Source: Rhodocyclaceae bacterium | GTDB taxonomy: Bacteria; Pseudomonadota; Gammaproteobacteria; Burkholderiales; Rhodocyclaceae | Reading direction: 5' to 3' | Assembly: GCA_016791105.1 (NCBI GenBank) | Contig: JAEUNM010000006.1 | Coordinates: 29,830-93,829, forward strand | DNA length: 64,000 bases | Shown: positions 20,172 to 30,109 of the stretch, piece by piece | Layout of the letters: every line of letters starts with the position of its first letter | How positions within the stretch are numbered: the first letter of the stretch is position 1 | Program-made: the position numbers and the translations under genes | The notes under the pieces: generated by a model | The model's database searches: none | What the model was told of the DNA's origin: nothing | Seen by the model: the letters and a program-made list of their open reading frames with translations, nothing else

Positions 20172-21362
20172 TTATAAAGTTCTGCAGAAATTCACGATGC
20201 GCGCTATTCCTTCCGCGCACTCGGCAGGTTCGGCGACCAGCGCGATGCGCACGAAACCGGCACCGGGATTGATCCCGGCCGATTCGCGTGCCAGATAGCT
20301 TCCCGGCAGTACGCTCACCCCGGTGGCGGCCAGCAGGTCGCGCGCGAAATCCGTATCCGCGCCGGGCGTGCGTGCCCACAGGTAGAAACTTGCGTCCGGC
20401 ATCGGGGCGGGCATCACGGCGCCGAGTATAGGCTGCAGTTGCGTAAATTTCTCGCGGTAAAGACGGCGGTTTTCCACCACGTGCGCCTCATCGTTCCAGG
20501 CCCGGATGCTGGCTTCCTGCACCGGCGGGCTGAGCGCGCAGCCGTGGTAGGTGCGGTAGAGCAGGAATTTTTCGATAATGGTTGCGTCGCCTGCGACAAA
20601 ACCGGAGCGCAGCCCCGGCACGTTGGAACGCTTGGACAGGCTGGAAAACACCACCAGGCGCTGAAAATCGAGCCGCCCCAGGGCGCGCGCGGCGCTCAGG
20701 GCGCCTAGTGGCGGGTTGGATTCGTCGAAATATATTTCGGAATAACACTCGTCGGCGGCCACCACGAAGCCGTGGCGGTCCGACAACTCGAACAGGGTGC
20801 GCCATTCGTCCAGGCTCAGTACGCGGCCGGTCGGATTGCCGGGCGAACAAACATAGACGAGCTGGGTGCGCGCCCATTGTTCGGTGGGGATGTTTTCCCA
20901 GGCACAGGCAAAGCCATTTTCCGGCGTCTGGTTGTAGAACACCGGCCGGCTGCCGGCCAGCAGCGCCGCACCTTCGTAAATCTGATAGAACGGATTGGGG
21001 CACAGCACCAGCGCGCCGGCGCGCGAGCGATCGATCACGCACTGCGCGATGGCGAATAAGGCTTCGCGCGTACCGGCTGCCGGCAATATCTGCTTGTCGG
21101 GGCTCAAACTCACCCCGAAACGGCGCTCCACCCAGGCGGCAATCGCTTGGCGCAGGGCCGGCGTGCCCAGTGTGGCGGGATAGTTCGCCAGCCCGGCAAG
21201 ATTGGCGGCCAGCGCGTCCTTGATGAATTGCGGCGTGGCGTGCTGCGGTTCGCCGATAGACAGGCGGATGGGCTTGCAACCCGTGGGCGCTTCCACCCCG
21301 GCGGTCAGCGCGCGCAGCTTTTCGAACGGGTAGGGCTGCAGGAGCGCAAGGTCTGGATTCAC
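20172..21362 (-). CDS. dapC: N-succinyl-L,L-diaminopimelate aminotransferase
   Basis: 396 aa, a fold-type I PLP aminotransferase. It converts N-succinyl-2-amino-6-ketopimelate with glutamate to N-succinyl-LL-DAP. The PLP lysine is in SSLSKRSNVPGLRSGF, the aspartate contact in VAADECYSEIYFD, and the substrate Arg in GAGFVRIALV. It is the first gene of dapC-dapD-pilU-dapE-prmB. The frame stays open to a TTG at 21395. I prefer GTG at 21362 (MNPDLALLQPYPFEKL) because homologues start like this and because a TATAAT box at 21396-21401 places the transcript start downstream of the TTG. Confidence 0.92.
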   Translation of the reverse strand: MNPDLALLQPYPFEKLRALTAGVEAPTGCKPIRLSIGEPQHATPQFIKDALAANLAGLANYPATLGTPALRQAIAAWVERRFGVSLSPDKQILPAAGTREALFAIAQCVIDRSRAGALVLCPNPFYQIYEGAALLAGSRPVFYNQTPENGFACAWENIPTEQWARTQLVYVCSPGNPTGRVLSLDEWRTLFELSDRHGFVVAADECYSEIYFDESNPPLGALSAARALGRLDFQRLVVFSSLSKRSNVPGLRSGFVAGDATIIEKFLLYRTYHGCALSPPVQEASIRAWNDEAHVVENRRLYREKFTQLQPILGAVMPAPMPDASFYLWARTPGADTDFARDLLAATGVSVLPGSYLARESAGINPGAGFVRIALVAEPAECAEGIARIVNFCRTL

Positions 21363-21395
21363 GGTGTCGGCCGGCGGAAGGTTGAAAACCGGCAA

Positions 21396-21401
21396 ATTAT
21401 A
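21396..21401 (-). promoter_or_regulatory. -10 box of the dapC operon promoter
   Basis: A perfect TATAAT on the minus strand would start transcription about 25-27 nt before the GTG at 21362. The -35 region is GC-rich and shows no good TTGACA match, so the promoter may be activator-dependent or weak. Confidence 0.5.
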
Positions 21402-21483
21402 AGGAGTTCGGCCCGCCAGCCGGGCTTACCGTTGCAAGCCCGGCATGCTGCCCTGCCGGCCCGCGGCGGCGGGCTAGGCCGGA

Positions 21484-22980
21484 TCAACTATGCGTTGCGG
21501 CGGCCGGCGTTTTGCCGCGCATTCTTTGCGCGTCGCGCGCGGCGTCGGAATCGGGGTAGAAGGCTGCCAGCAGGCGTGCGTGGCGTTCGGCGCGCTCGTG
21601 GTCGGCGCGCTTGTCGCAGGCAAGCACCAGGGCCAGCAGGGCCGGCGGCACGCCCGGATGGTCCGACTTGCGGCGCAACAGCGGCAGCAACGCGGCTTCG
21701 GCATCCGCCACCAGGCCGCGCCGCGCAAAACGCATCGCAAGTGCAGTGGCGATACGGCGCGGCAACCGCGTGCCGGGTTCCACCAGCTTCATGTATTCGC
21801 GATAGGTACGCAAAATCAATTCGTCGGTGGCGGCGTCATCCTGCTTGAGCGCCATGATGCGCAGCGCCGAGTGGTGAAACTGATCGTCGCCGGGCTCGAG
21901 CTTGCAAAGGTTGTAATGGCTTTGCAGCAGATGGCGGTCGTCCGGCCGCTGTTCCACCAGACGCGCGAAGGCGCTGCGCGCTTCCGCCATGCGCATTTGC
22001 GCGACCAGCTGGTGCGCCTTGGCAATCGCCGACTGTAATTCGCGCTCGGCCTCGTCACGTTCGGCGGCCGTGACGATGGCGCTGGACGCCTGTGCGCGGT
22101 CGCGCCTATGCGCTGCCGCCAGCAGCGCGCCGCTCAGAAAACCGCCTATGTGCGCGAGGTAATTGGTCGTTCCGCCCGCGCTGTAGAGCTGCCAGGCCTC
22201 ATTGGCCAGCCACAGCGGCAACAGATAAATGGCGCGGCCGCGTATGTAATCGAAATAGACGAAGGCGAAAAAGAAAAAATTGATGCGCCGCATGCCGAGC
22301 AGCACCACATACATGGCCATGACGCCGGCGATGGCGCCGGAAGCACCCAGGCAAAGCGACTGGTCGTCCGGATGCACGGCCCAGAACAGGGTGGTCGCGG
22401 CGACGCCGGAAATCAGGTAGTACAGCGCGAAGCGCAGCGGCCCGAGCATGCGCTCGACCAGGAAAGCGACCAGGAACAGCATCACCATATTGCCCAGCAG
22501 ATGGTCCGCGCTGCCGTGCAGAAACATGTGCGTCACAAACGTGAGCGGCCGGTGTTCGGCCGCGACGAAGCTATAGACGGGCGTGAACTGGCGCGCCATG
22601 AGGTGCTCGAACTGCGCCCGGTCGCGCTTCCAGCCTGCCGCCCGGTCATCGCCCGCCGGTACCAGGCCGGATTGGATGCGCGCCTTGAAGCCGTTGTCGT
22701 GGTGCAGAACCAGTACCGCCATTGCGGGTTTCTGCACCGAATAGGCCTGGTAGCTCGCCGCGGCCGCCTGTTCGCTGCGGCTGTCGAGGAAGGCGGCGTA
22801 GGCCGGAAATTCGATGTCGGGCAAACTGCTGTTCAGATAAAACCTGAGCGCTTCGGCCTGGTAGCGCTCATCTTTGGTCTGCACACCGAAATAGACGCAG
22901 ACATTGACAAGAATGATCAGTAATGCGGCAATCGGCGGTTTGCGCCAATCCAGCCGATCGGCCATGGGGATAAGTAACAT
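21484..22980 (-). CDS. Rhomboid-family intramembrane serine protease with C-terminal helical-repeat domain
   Basis: 498 aa. The rhomboid core has the HxxGN motif HLLGN (H160, N164), the catalytic serine in GASG (S214) and the catalytic histidine in YLAHIGG (H277), so it should be active. Between the first transmembrane helix (about 15-33) and the rest is an unusually large ~105-residue soluble insertion. After the core, residues about 300-490 are helical and hydrophilic with TPR-like periodicity (ARSAFARLVEQRPDDRHLLQ). This could recruit substrates or partners in the cytoplasm. It is transcribed in the same direction as, and just upstream of, dapC. Substrate unknown. Confidence 0.88.
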   Translation of the reverse strand: MLLIPMADRLDWRKPPIAALLIILVNVCVYFGVQTKDERYQAEALRFYLNSSLPDIEFPAYAAFLDSRSEQAAAASYQAYSVQKPAMAVLVLHHDNGFKARIQSGLVPAGDDRAAGWKRDRAQFEHLMARQFTPVYSFVAAEHRPLTFVTHMFLHGSADHLLGNMVMLFLVAFLVERMLGPLRFALYYLISGVAATTLFWAVHPDDQSLCLGASGAIAGVMAMYVVLLGMRRINFFFFAFVYFDYIRGRAIYLLPLWLANEAWQLYSAGGTTNYLAHIGGFLSGALLAAAHRRDRAQASSAIVTAAERDEAERELQSAIAKAHQLVAQMRMAEARSAFARLVEQRPDDRHLLQSHYNLCKLEPGDDQFHHSALRIMALKQDDAATDELILRTYREYMKLVEPGTRLPRRIATALAMRFARRGLVADAEAALLPLLRRKSDHPGVPPALLALVLACDKRADHERAERHARLLAAFYPDSDAARDAQRMRGKTPAAATHS

Positions 22981-23384
22981 GCCGGTATTTTCTCAGCTTA
23001 GTTGCGCCCAGTCCAGAAGGCTATATGGCACTCGCTGGTTTTCCGCCCTAGCCCGCCCGGGCAGGCCAGGGCGCTCATTTCAGCGGTGGATGAGAGTACA
23101 TTGGCTGCAATGCGGCAGGGCGCCCGCGTGCCCGCGCGACAATGCCGCAAGTCTGCCCGACCGTACTGGCGGACAGCCGGCAGAACAGCGCGCCGTGCGC
23201 GAACTGCAGTTTTGTCTGTGGGCAAAATTTCGCTCCGTTGCGCCCACTGGCGGCGCACAGGATTGTTACCGGTTTGCGTCCCGACCGGTCCGGCGATTCA
23301 GGCTAAAGCTTTGCGCCTTGTTGCCGTAATGCGCCCACGGACTAATTTTGGTCAAGTCGGCACTTCGCCGCCAAGGAGAATCGA
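22981..23384. other. Divergent intergenic region
   Basis: About 400 bp between the rhomboid gene (leftwards) and the STAS gene (rightwards), which must hold both promoters. No gene, repeat or hairpin with a T run is seen. An AAGGAGAATCG sequence ends it as the ribosome-binding site of the STAS gene. Confidence 0.4.
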
Positions 23385-23690
23385 ATGGAAGCAAATGTCG
23401 TTTATCAGGACCGCCGTGCAGTCATCCGTCTGGGTGGCCGTTTTGATTTTAACGCCCACCGCGAATTTCGCGAGGCCGCCGACGCCGCCATGGGTCGCCA
23501 GGATGTGCGCGAGGTGCATGTCGATATGAATAACGTGGTGTACCTGGACAGTTCGGCCCTGGGCATGTTGCTCATGCTGCGCGACAAGGCCAAATCGGCG
23601 CAAAAAGAACTGGCGCTCGCCAATTGCGGCGGCAACGTGCGTCAAGTGCTGGATATCGCGAATTTCACCAAGTTATTCCGCGTGGTGTGA
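23385..23690 (+). CDS. STAS-domain protein (anti-sigma-factor-antagonist type)
   Basis: 101 aa, a single STAS domain (SpoIIAA/RsbV fold). The regulatory site is VVYLDSSALGMLLML with D55-S56, where the serine of this family is phosphorylated by a partner anti-sigma or HPK-type kinase. It lies directly upstream of three chemoreceptor genes on the same strand (63-bp gap), so in this setting it may work in chemotaxis or in a c-di-GMP/partner-switch module rather than in sigma-factor control. No partner kinase or phosphatase is visible nearby. Confidence 0.88.
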   Translation: MEANVVYQDRRAVIRLGGRFDFNAHREFREAADAAMGRQDVREVHVDMNNVVYLDSSALGMLLMLRDKAKSAQKELALANCGGNVRQVLDIANFTKLFRVV

Positions 23691-23753
23691 ATGGTCGTCT
23701 GGCCCGAACACTGGAGGGGCGGGCCGAAGGACTTGAAAGATGGAGACAGATAA

Positions 23754-25457
23754 ATGGCCGAAATCGGCGGAAAACATGTGTGCTGGGTGCTGCCTGCGCT
23801 GACCGGCGCAACTGGCGCATTGGCGTCCGGCGTTGCAGTATGGGGCGCTTTGAGCGGTCACCCTTGGCTGGAATGGAGCGGTATTGCAGCGGCTGGCCTG
23901 GGTAGTGCGGCGATTGCCGGCGCTCTGGTGAGGGCCTGGGTGACGAGGCCTGTGGAGCACCTCACGAGCGTGCTGCGCACCATGTACCGCGACGGCGACC
24001 TGTCGCGGCGCGCCACGCCTGCCGGGGCCGGGCAGGCGCGCCAGCTTGCGGTGGCCACGAATGATCTGATCGGCAGCTTTCAAAGCATGATAGGGCGCAT
24101 CGTATTCAGCGCCGGCCAGCTGGGCGCAGCGTCGGAAAAGCTGTGCGCATCGGCGCGTTCCATGAATGACTCATCGGCCCGCCAGGGGCAGGCCGCCGAA
24201 GCGACAACCCATTCCATGGACGAAATGAACCGCGGCATAGCCGAAGTGCGCGAAAACGCTCGTTACGCCGCCGACAGCGCGGCGGACGCGCGCGGGCACG
24301 CCGTGCGCGGGGCGGAAATTGCCGATCGCGCGGCGCAGGAAATCGAGCGCATCGCGCGCAATGCCAGTGCTTCGGCGCAATTGATCGAACAACTGGGCGG
24401 GCGCACCCAGGCGATCAGCGGCATATTGCAGGTGATTCATGACATTGCCGAACAGACCAATCTGCTCGCCTTGAATGCCGCAATCGAAGCGGCGCGGGCG
24501 GGCGAACAGGGGCGTGGGTTTGCCGTTGTGGCCGACGAAGTGCGCAAGCTGGCCGAGCGCACGTCCAGCGCGACAGGGGAAATTCGCAGTGTGATCGTCG
24601 CCATTCAGGACGAAACCCACAAGGCCGTGCTGGCAGTGCAGGAGGGCAGCGCCCAGGCGCATTCCGGTGCTCAGCTTGCGGCCTCCGCCGCCGACGCGCT
24701 GGAACAAATTCGTGCTGGCGCCGAAACAACCATGGCGAAAGTCGATTCCATCGCGACGACCATAGGCGAATACGCCGCGCGCGGTGCCGACATTGCCAAT
24801 CATGTGCACGAAATCCTGCACATGGTGCAGGGCAATACCGCGAACGCGGCGCGCACCTTGTGCGAATCTGGTCAGGTCGAGCACATAGGCGCGAATATTC
24901 AGGAAGTGCGCAACGTGTTCAAACTGGGGCAGGTGGGCGAGGCTGCCCTGGCCCTGCACGAGCGTATGCCGGAGGTGGTGCAACGGGTGGCGGCATCTGT
25001 CGGGCGTGCGCTCGAAGAGGCCATGGAGCGCGGTGAAATTACTGAACACGCGCTATTCGATACGACTTACACGCCGATCGCGAATACCTACCCGCAAAAA
25101 TTTCACTCGCCCTGCGACGCGCTGGCGGACCGGCTGCTGCCGGGACTGCAGGAGCCCGTCCTGGAACAAAATCCCATGGTGGTGTATGCCTGCGCGGGCG
25201 ACATCAATGGCTATCTGCCGACGCACAACCGCCGCTTCAGTCAGCCGCTCACCGGCGACCGCGAGCGCGATCTGGCCGGCAATCGCACCAAGCGCATATT
25301 CGATGACGCGGTATCCAAACGCGGCGCCAAGCACGAACTGCCCTTCCTGCTGCAAACCTACCGCCGCGATACGGGCGAAGTCATGCATGACATTTCCGCG
25401 CCGATTTACGTGCGCGGCCGGCATTGGGGCGGTTTCCGCGTCGGCTACCGGGCCTGA
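23754..25457 (+). CDS. Methyl-accepting chemotaxis protein with C-terminal cytoplasmic sensor domain
   Basis: 567 aa. Two transmembrane helices lie close together (about 12-33 and 38-62), leaving almost no periplasmic loop, so this receptor has no outside ligand domain. A HAMP-like segment and the signalling hairpin follow, with the conserved tip [20 protein letters not shown] near residue 230. After the hairpin, residues about 425-567 form a separate globular domain ([52 protein letters not shown]). This domain is found at the C-terminus of many proteobacterial receptors and looks like a PAS/Cache-type sensor. It would detect a cytoplasmic or redox cue. No NWETF-type methyltransferase tether is seen. 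First of three receptor genes in a row. Confidence 0.9.
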   Translation: MAEIGGKHVCWVLPALTGATGALASGVAVWGALSGHPWLEWSGIAAAGLGSAAIAGALVRAWVTRPVEHLTSVLRTMYRDGDLSRRATPAGAGQARQLAVATNDLIGSFQSMIGRIVFSAGQLGAASEKLCASARSMNDSSARQGQAAEATTHSMDEMNRGIAEVRENARYAADSAADARGHAVRGAEIADRAAQEIERIARNASASAQLIEQLGGRTQAISGILQVIHDIAEQTNLLALNAAIEAARAGEQGRGFAVVADEVRKLAERTSSATGEIRSVIVAIQDETHKAVLAVQEGSAQAHSGAQLAASAADALEQIRAGAETTMAKVDSIATTIGEYAARGADIANHVHEILHMVQGNTANAARTLCESGQVEHIGANIQEVRNVFKLGQVGEAALALHERMPEVVQRVAASVGRALEEAMERGEITEHALFDTTYTPIANTYPQKFHSPCDALADRLLPGLQEPVLEQNPMVVYACAGDINGYLPTHNRRFSQPLTGDRERDLAGNRTKRIFDDAVSKRGAKHELPFLLQTYRRDTGEVMHDISAPIYVRGRHWGGFRVGYRA

Positions 25458-25510
25458 CACTTACCGCCCGGGACCGGTCGTGTTTCCGTCACCGCTACGA
25501 AGGATGATCC

Positions 25511-26758
25511 ATGCAAACACTGAAAGGCCGGCTGCTGGTGGTGCTGGCCGTACTTGCCGGCGCCACGCTGCTTGCCAACGGCTACAGCCTGTACACGTTT
25601 TTCGATCTGGCGGGCCGTGCCGCGGCGGCACTTTCCGGTGATGGTGTGAGCGGCGCGACGGCGGCCGCCGAGTTGCAGGCCAGCGCGGCGCGCGCGACGT
25701 GGATCATGCTAGGGATGATTACCGTCGCGTCGGTAGCCGGGCTGGTGGCTTTCATGTCGCTGTGGCGTTCGCTGGACCGCATGCTGGGCGGCGAACCCGA
25801 GGTGGTCCGTGCCGCCATGCGGCGCATGGCGGGCGGCGACCTGTCGCAGGAAATTCCCGATCGTGGCGACAGCCTGCTCGGTGCCGCCGGCACCATGCAG
25901 GAAAACCTGCGCGGCATGGCCATGCGGCTCAACCTGAGCGCGGCCGACGTGCAACGCCTGGCCGGGCAGTTTGCCGACGGCACCGCGGCGGTTGCGCGCG
26001 CCACCGAAGAACAAAGCGACACGGCCGGACGCGCGGCCAATTCCATGCACGAACTGGCGTCGGCCATCGATGGCGTGACGGGCACCGCCGGAGCGGTTGA
26101 ACAACTGAGCGACAGCGGCCTGCAACATACCGATGCCGGCCGCGCCGCGGTACGCCAGATGGGGGGCGAACTGGCCGAGGTCGAAACCATCGTGAAGGAC
26201 ATGGTGGGCGCCAGCGCGCAGTTTTCCGACGCAGCCGGGGCCATCACGCGCATGACGCGGCAGGTGCGGGAAATTGCCGACCAGACCAATCTGCTCGCGC
26301 TCAACGCGGCCATCGAGGCCGCGCGCGCCGGCGAACAGGGGCGCGGTTTTGCCGTGGTGGCCGACGAAGTGCGCAAATTGGCGGAAAAATCCGCGCTCGC
26401 GGCGGCCGACATAGATGGCGTGACACGCCAGCTCGCCGAGCGCGCCGGTTCGGTGGATGCCGTCGTGCAGCGCGGGCTGCAGTCGCTCGACAGCACCAGC
26501 AAACACTTGGTTTCGGTCGAGGGCGTGCTGGATCAGGCCTCGCACGCCGCGCACGAAACCGCGAACGGCATGCGCAGCATCAGCGAAGCCGTGCGCGGCC
26601 AGGTACGCGCCAGCCATAGCGTCAATGATGCCGTCGATCGTATCGTTGCCATGGCGCAGTCCAACGCGCACGAAGTACAACAGTCCGCCGCCCAGGCGCG
26701 CCGCCTGCAGGAACTCGCCGGCAGCCTGGCGGAAGTGGCCGGCCGCTTCCGCACCTGA
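25511..26758 (+). CDS. Methyl-accepting chemotaxis protein with minimal periplasmic loop
   Basis: 415 aa. Transmembrane helices at about 7-29 and 64-86 enclose a ~35-residue periplasmic loop. A HAMP-like region with [17 protein letters not shown] follows, then the signalling hairpin with tip [20 protein letters not shown] near residue 255. It is short for the family, with a reduced sensory part, so it may read membrane state, energy status or another receptor in mixed arrays. It is 53 bp after the previous receptor. Confidence 0.9.
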   Translation: MQTLKGRLLVVLAVLAGATLLANGYSLYTFFDLAGRAAAALSGDGVSGATAAAELQASAARATWIMLGMITVASVAGLVAFMSLWRSLDRMLGGEPEVVRAAMRRMAGGDLSQEIPDRGDSLLGAAGTMQENLRGMAMRLNLSAADVQRLAGQFADGTAAVARATEEQSDTAGRAANSMHELASAIDGVTGTAGAVEQLSDSGLQHTDAGRAAVRQMGGELAEVETIVKDMVGASAQFSDAAGAITRMTRQVREIADQTNLLALNAAIEAARAGEQGRGFAVVADEVRKLAEKSALAAADIDGVTRQLAERAGSVDAVVQRGLQSLDSTSKHLVSVEGVLDQASHAAHETANGMRSISEAVRGQVRASHSVNDAVDRIVAMAQSNAHEVQQSAAQARRLQELAGSLAEVAGRFRT

Positions 26759-26991
26759 CTTCGTCCCTGCGCGCGGCGGCTACGGTCGCGCGGTCTGGGC
26801 CGGTCTCATTGCCGGCCCATCAATTTCATTTCCCCTTTACCCGCCCCCACGGACTGCGTGGCCGGCGGAAGTTCGTGCGATCTGCACGGACATGGTGCGC
26901 GCGCCATGCCCGATTTGTGTCGCAAATTCAAGCAGCGCGCGGCGCGGCCGTAAATACACGCCAATACAGATATTTTCGAAAGGAATCCGAA

Positions 26992-29022
26992 ATGAGACCG
27001 CATCCATTGCTGGCCCCGGCGGCTGCGCTCATGGGCAACCTTGGCTTTCGCGCCAAAATGTTCTTGATCATAGGCATCGTGACCATCACGTGCGGTGCCC
27101 TGTCGGCCATACTCGTGTCGGATCGAGTGGCCGCCCTGCGCCAGGCGGAACAGGAAAAAGTCGGGGCGGAATACGCGGAAATCGTGATGCGCACCATTCT
27201 TGGCCTGCAGCAACATCGCGGCTTGGCGGCAGCCTGGCGCAATGGCGACGAATCCGCAAAGGCACGCGTGATGGCCAAACAGCAGGAAGTTGACGCCAGT
27301 TACGTAGAAATTCTCAAAGCAGGAAAGGCGCGCAGCGAACTGTCCGTCATCGTGGCTGATCAGGCCCGTCTCGAAGCCGACTGGAAAGCGATCAAGGCCG
27401 ACCTGGCGCAGCAGACGGCCGCGCAAACTTTCGCGCGGCATACGCAATTGGTCGAAAAGTGGATTTCCCACATACGCGACTTTGCCGATGCCACGGGGCT
27501 TTCCTACGACCCCTATCCAGATAGCTATACGGTCATGGACACCGCGCTGAACTGGGTGCCGGGCTTCATCGAAAGTGCCGCACGTTTGCGCGGACGCGCG
27601 GCGTCCCTGGAGGCCAAGAAAAGCCTGAACCAGGCCGAAGCGGTGGAACTGGGGGCGATGCTGGTGACGGCCGAGCGCTACGTGGCCGACATGGACGGCC
27701 TCGCGCGCAGGCTCAAAGCCGTGCAAGGTGACACCACCGTTGCGCAGTGGAATGCAGCGCTGCGCGACATGCGCGAAGGTGTGAGCGCGGTTTCGGCCAC
27801 AGTGCGCGAACAGGTGCTGGAGCAGAAATTTGCCATGCCGGCGGGCGAACTGTTCGATCTTGCGACGCGGCCGGTACAGGCCGGTGGGGAGTTTTCCAAG
27901 GTCTTGTTGCAGGAACTGAATCGCGACGTCGATGCGCACACGGCGCGCACCTTGCGCGACGTTTGGGTGGCCGGCGGTGGGGCTGCGCTGGCCGTGGCCG
28001 CACTTATCTATTTCGTGACCGGGTTTTTCGCGTCGCTGCGCGCTTCCATCAGTGCCACCGTAGAAGGCGGCCGCCGGCTCGCTGCCGGAGAGCTTTCCAC
28101 CCGCGTGGTAATTCCGACCCGCGACGAAATGCAGGAAATCGGTGCTGCGTTCAACGACATGGCCGACGGCTTGCGCGGCGTGATTACCGAAGCGCGTACC
28201 GGCGCGGGCGATTTGACCCAGGCCGCAAACGGCCTCGCAATGACCACCTCGGCAGTACGCGATGCGTCCAACGCGCAAAGCGAGTCGGCTGCCTCCATGG
28301 CGGCCGCCATGGAACAAATGTCGGTCAGCATTTCCAGCGTTTCGGATGCCGCAGCCGATGTGAATCGCGAATCCGCCGCCGGCTTGCAAAGCACGCGCCA
28401 GGGTAACCAGGCGGTGGCCGTGATGCGCCAGGACATTTCGCGCGTGGAATCGGTGGTGCACGAAATATCCAGCGCCGCGGCCGGATTCGTGGCCAGTACG
28501 CGGGCCATCAACGACATGACCCAGCGCGTCAAGGAAATTGCCGAACAGACCAATCTGCTGGCATTGAATGCCGCGATCGAAGCGGCACGCGCCGGCGAAC
28601 AAGGCCGCGGTTTTGCGGTGGTGGCCGACGAGGTGCGCAAGCTGGCGGAAAAATCCTCTCTGGCGGCGGCCGAAATCGAGCGCATCACGCGCGAACTGGA
28701 TAGCAGCGCCGGCAATGTCGATGACGTGGTGCGCCAGGGCGGTGCCGCCATCGCCGCTACCACGGCTGCGCTGGAGCGTGTAGGAGAGGTGCTGCTGGCG
28801 GCCAACGGGGCAGTGGAACGCAGTGCCAACGGCATGCAGGAAATCAGCGCCTCGACACGCGAACAGACCATCGCCGGACAGGATATCGCGCGCAACGTGG
28901 AACACATAGCGCAGCGCGCGGAGCAGAACAGCCACTCCGTCGCCGACGTGGCGCAACAAGCGGACCGGCTCAAACAACTGGCCGCGCGCATGGAAAACAC
29001 GGTGGGGCGCTTCCGGCTCTAG
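26992..29022 (+). CDS. Methyl-accepting chemotaxis protein with helical periplasmic sensor
   Basis: 676 aa. TM1 is at about 20-42 and TM2 at about 324-345, with a ~280-residue, mostly helical periplasmic domain between them. The domain opens [20 protein letters not shown], which recalls the helical nitrate/nitrite-sensing (NIT-like) domains; the ligand is not established. HAMP and signalling hairpin follow, with the tip [20 protein letters not shown] near residue 515. The frame is open far upstream; I chose ATG at 26992 because AAAGGAATCC precedes it. Confidence 0.9.
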   Translation: MRPHPLLAPAAALMGNLGFRAKMFLIIGIVTITCGALSAILVSDRVAALRQAEQEKVGAEYAEIVMRTILGLQQHRGLAAAWRNGDESAKARVMAKQQEVDASYVEILKAGKARSELSVIVADQARLEADWKAIKADLAQQTAAQTFARHTQLVEKWISHIRDFADATGLSYDPYPDSYTVMDTALNWVPGFIESAARLRGRAASLEAKKSLNQAEAVELGAMLVTAERYVADMDGLARRLKAVQGDTTVAQWNAALRDMREGVSAVSATVREQVLEQKFAMPAGELFDLATRPVQAGGEFSKVLLQELNRDVDAHTARTLRDVWVAGGGAALAVAALIYFVTGFFASLRASISATVEGGRRLAAGELSTRVVIPTRDEMQEIGAAFNDMADGLRGVITEARTGAGDLTQAANGLAMTTSAVRDASNAQSESAASMAAAMEQMSVSISSVSDAAADVNRESAAGLQSTRQGNQAVAVMRQDISRVESVVHEISSAAAGFVASTRAINDMTQRVKEIAEQTNLLALNAAIEAARAGEQGRGFAVVADEVRKLAEKSSLAAAEIERITRELDSSAGNVDDVVRQGGAAIAATTAALERVGEVLLAANGAVERSANGMQEISASTREQTIAGQDIARNVEHIAQRAEQNSHSVADVAQQADRLKQLAARMENTVGRFRL

Positions 29023-29029
29023 TGTGCCT

Positions 29030-29054
29030 TACGCCTGCTCAAGAAGCAGGCGTA
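29030..29054. other. Perfect hairpin between receptor gene and cheV
   Basis: A 10-bp perfect stem TACGCCTGCT / AGCAGGCGTA with a 5-nt loop lies just after the receptor stop codon. No T run follows, so it is not a classical terminator. It may protect the upstream mRNA end or attenuate read-through into cheV. Confidence 0.6.
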
Positions 29055-29107
29055 GAGGCCGTAAAGCAACAACGGTCGGGTTTGTGCCGGTCCCAGGAGA
29101 TTAAACG

Positions 29108-30073
29108 ATGTCCGAACTGCTCAAGAACATAGATGCGCGCACCCGGCTTGCCGGGACGAACAAGCTGGAAATCCTGATGTTTTCGCTTGGCGTGGATAGC
29201 CGCACCGGGCGTCGCGAAACGTTCGGCATCAACGTGTTCAAGGTGCGAGAGGTGATGCGCACGCCGCCCATCGCCGCCGCGCCGGAAATGCCGCACGCAG
29301 TGCAAGGCATGGTCAGTCTGCGCGGCGTGCTGGTGCCGGTGGTGGATTTGGCAAGTTTTGCGCACTTTTCCACCGAGTGCTCGCGCGACGTGATGATCGT
29401 GACCGAATACAACGGGCACACGCAGGGCTTCCTGGTGGAATCGGTGGACACCATATTGCGCCTGGACTGGGCGCAAATGCGCGTGCCGCCGCAAATGCTC
29501 ACGGCCAATCTGGCCAGCCTGGTGACCGCCGTGACGGAACTGCAGGACGGCCGCCTGGTGATGATGCTGGACGTCGAAAAGGTACTTGCCGAAACCGCCC
29601 AGATCGACAACGACCTCGCTTACCAGGACATCAAGCCGCTGGAAATGGAAGGTGCGACGGTGCTGTTCGCCGACGACTCATCCGTTGCCCGCGCGCAAAT
29701 CGTGCGCACCCTGGATCGCATGGGCGTGCGCCACTACGCCGCCATCAACGGCCGCCATGCCTGGCAGGAATTGACCAAACTCGCCGCCTATGCGGATACC
29801 CAGAACCGGCGGGTACGCGATCTGGTGCAGCTCGTGCTGACCGACGTCGAAATGCCCGAGCTGGATGGCTACATGCTCACGCGCAACATTAAGAACGACC
29901 CGCGCTTCGCCGGCATACCGGTGCTGATGCATTCGTCCCTGTCGTCCATGTCGAACCGCAAGTTGGGACGCGCCGTGGGCGTGGATGAATACGTGTCGAA
30001 ATTCGAACCGCACCGGCTTGCCGAAACGCTGGCGCGCATGCTCGGCCAGGCCGCCGCCGCCGAGGCGGCCTGA
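29108..30073 (+). CDS. cheV: Chemotaxis coupling/receiver protein CheV (first copy)
   Basis: 321 aa. The N-terminal CheW-like domain (about 1-165, ETFGINVFKVREVMRTPPIA, MVSLRGVLVPVVDLA) is followed by a receiver domain (about 183-315) with VLFADDSSVAR, phospho-acceptor Asp in LTDVEMPELDGY and Lys in YVSKF. CheV joins receptors to CheA, and its receiver can act as phosphate sink or adaptation device. SD CAGGAGA lies before the ATG. The second cheV follows 36 bp later. No cheW is present, so these two may supply coupling. Confidence 0.93.
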   Translation: MSELLKNIDARTRLAGTNKLEILMFSLGVDSRTGRRETFGINVFKVREVMRTPPIAAAPEMPHAVQGMVSLRGVLVPVVDLASFAHFSTECSRDVMIVTEYNGHTQGFLVESVDTILRLDWAQMRVPPQMLTANLASLVTAVTELQDGRLVMMLDVEKVLAETAQIDNDLAYQDIKPLEMEGATVLFADDSSVARAQIVRTLDRMGVRHYAAINGRHAWQELTKLAAYADTQNRRVRDLVQLVLTDVEMPELDGYMLTRNIKNDPRFAGIPVLMHSSLSSMSNRKLGRAVGVDEYVSKFEPHRLAETLARMLGQAAAAEAA

Positions 30074-30109
30074 AGCCGCGGCCGGCGCCTGCAACACAAG
30101 GACAAACAA

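Noticed and set aside
23002..23529. 175-codon plus-strand frame overlapping the STAS gene
   Set aside because: It runs out of frame through the STAS coding sequence and has Arg/Ala-rich random composition.
29030..29054. Hairpin after the third receptor gene as an intrinsic terminator
   Set aside because: The stem is perfect, but no T run follows on either strand.
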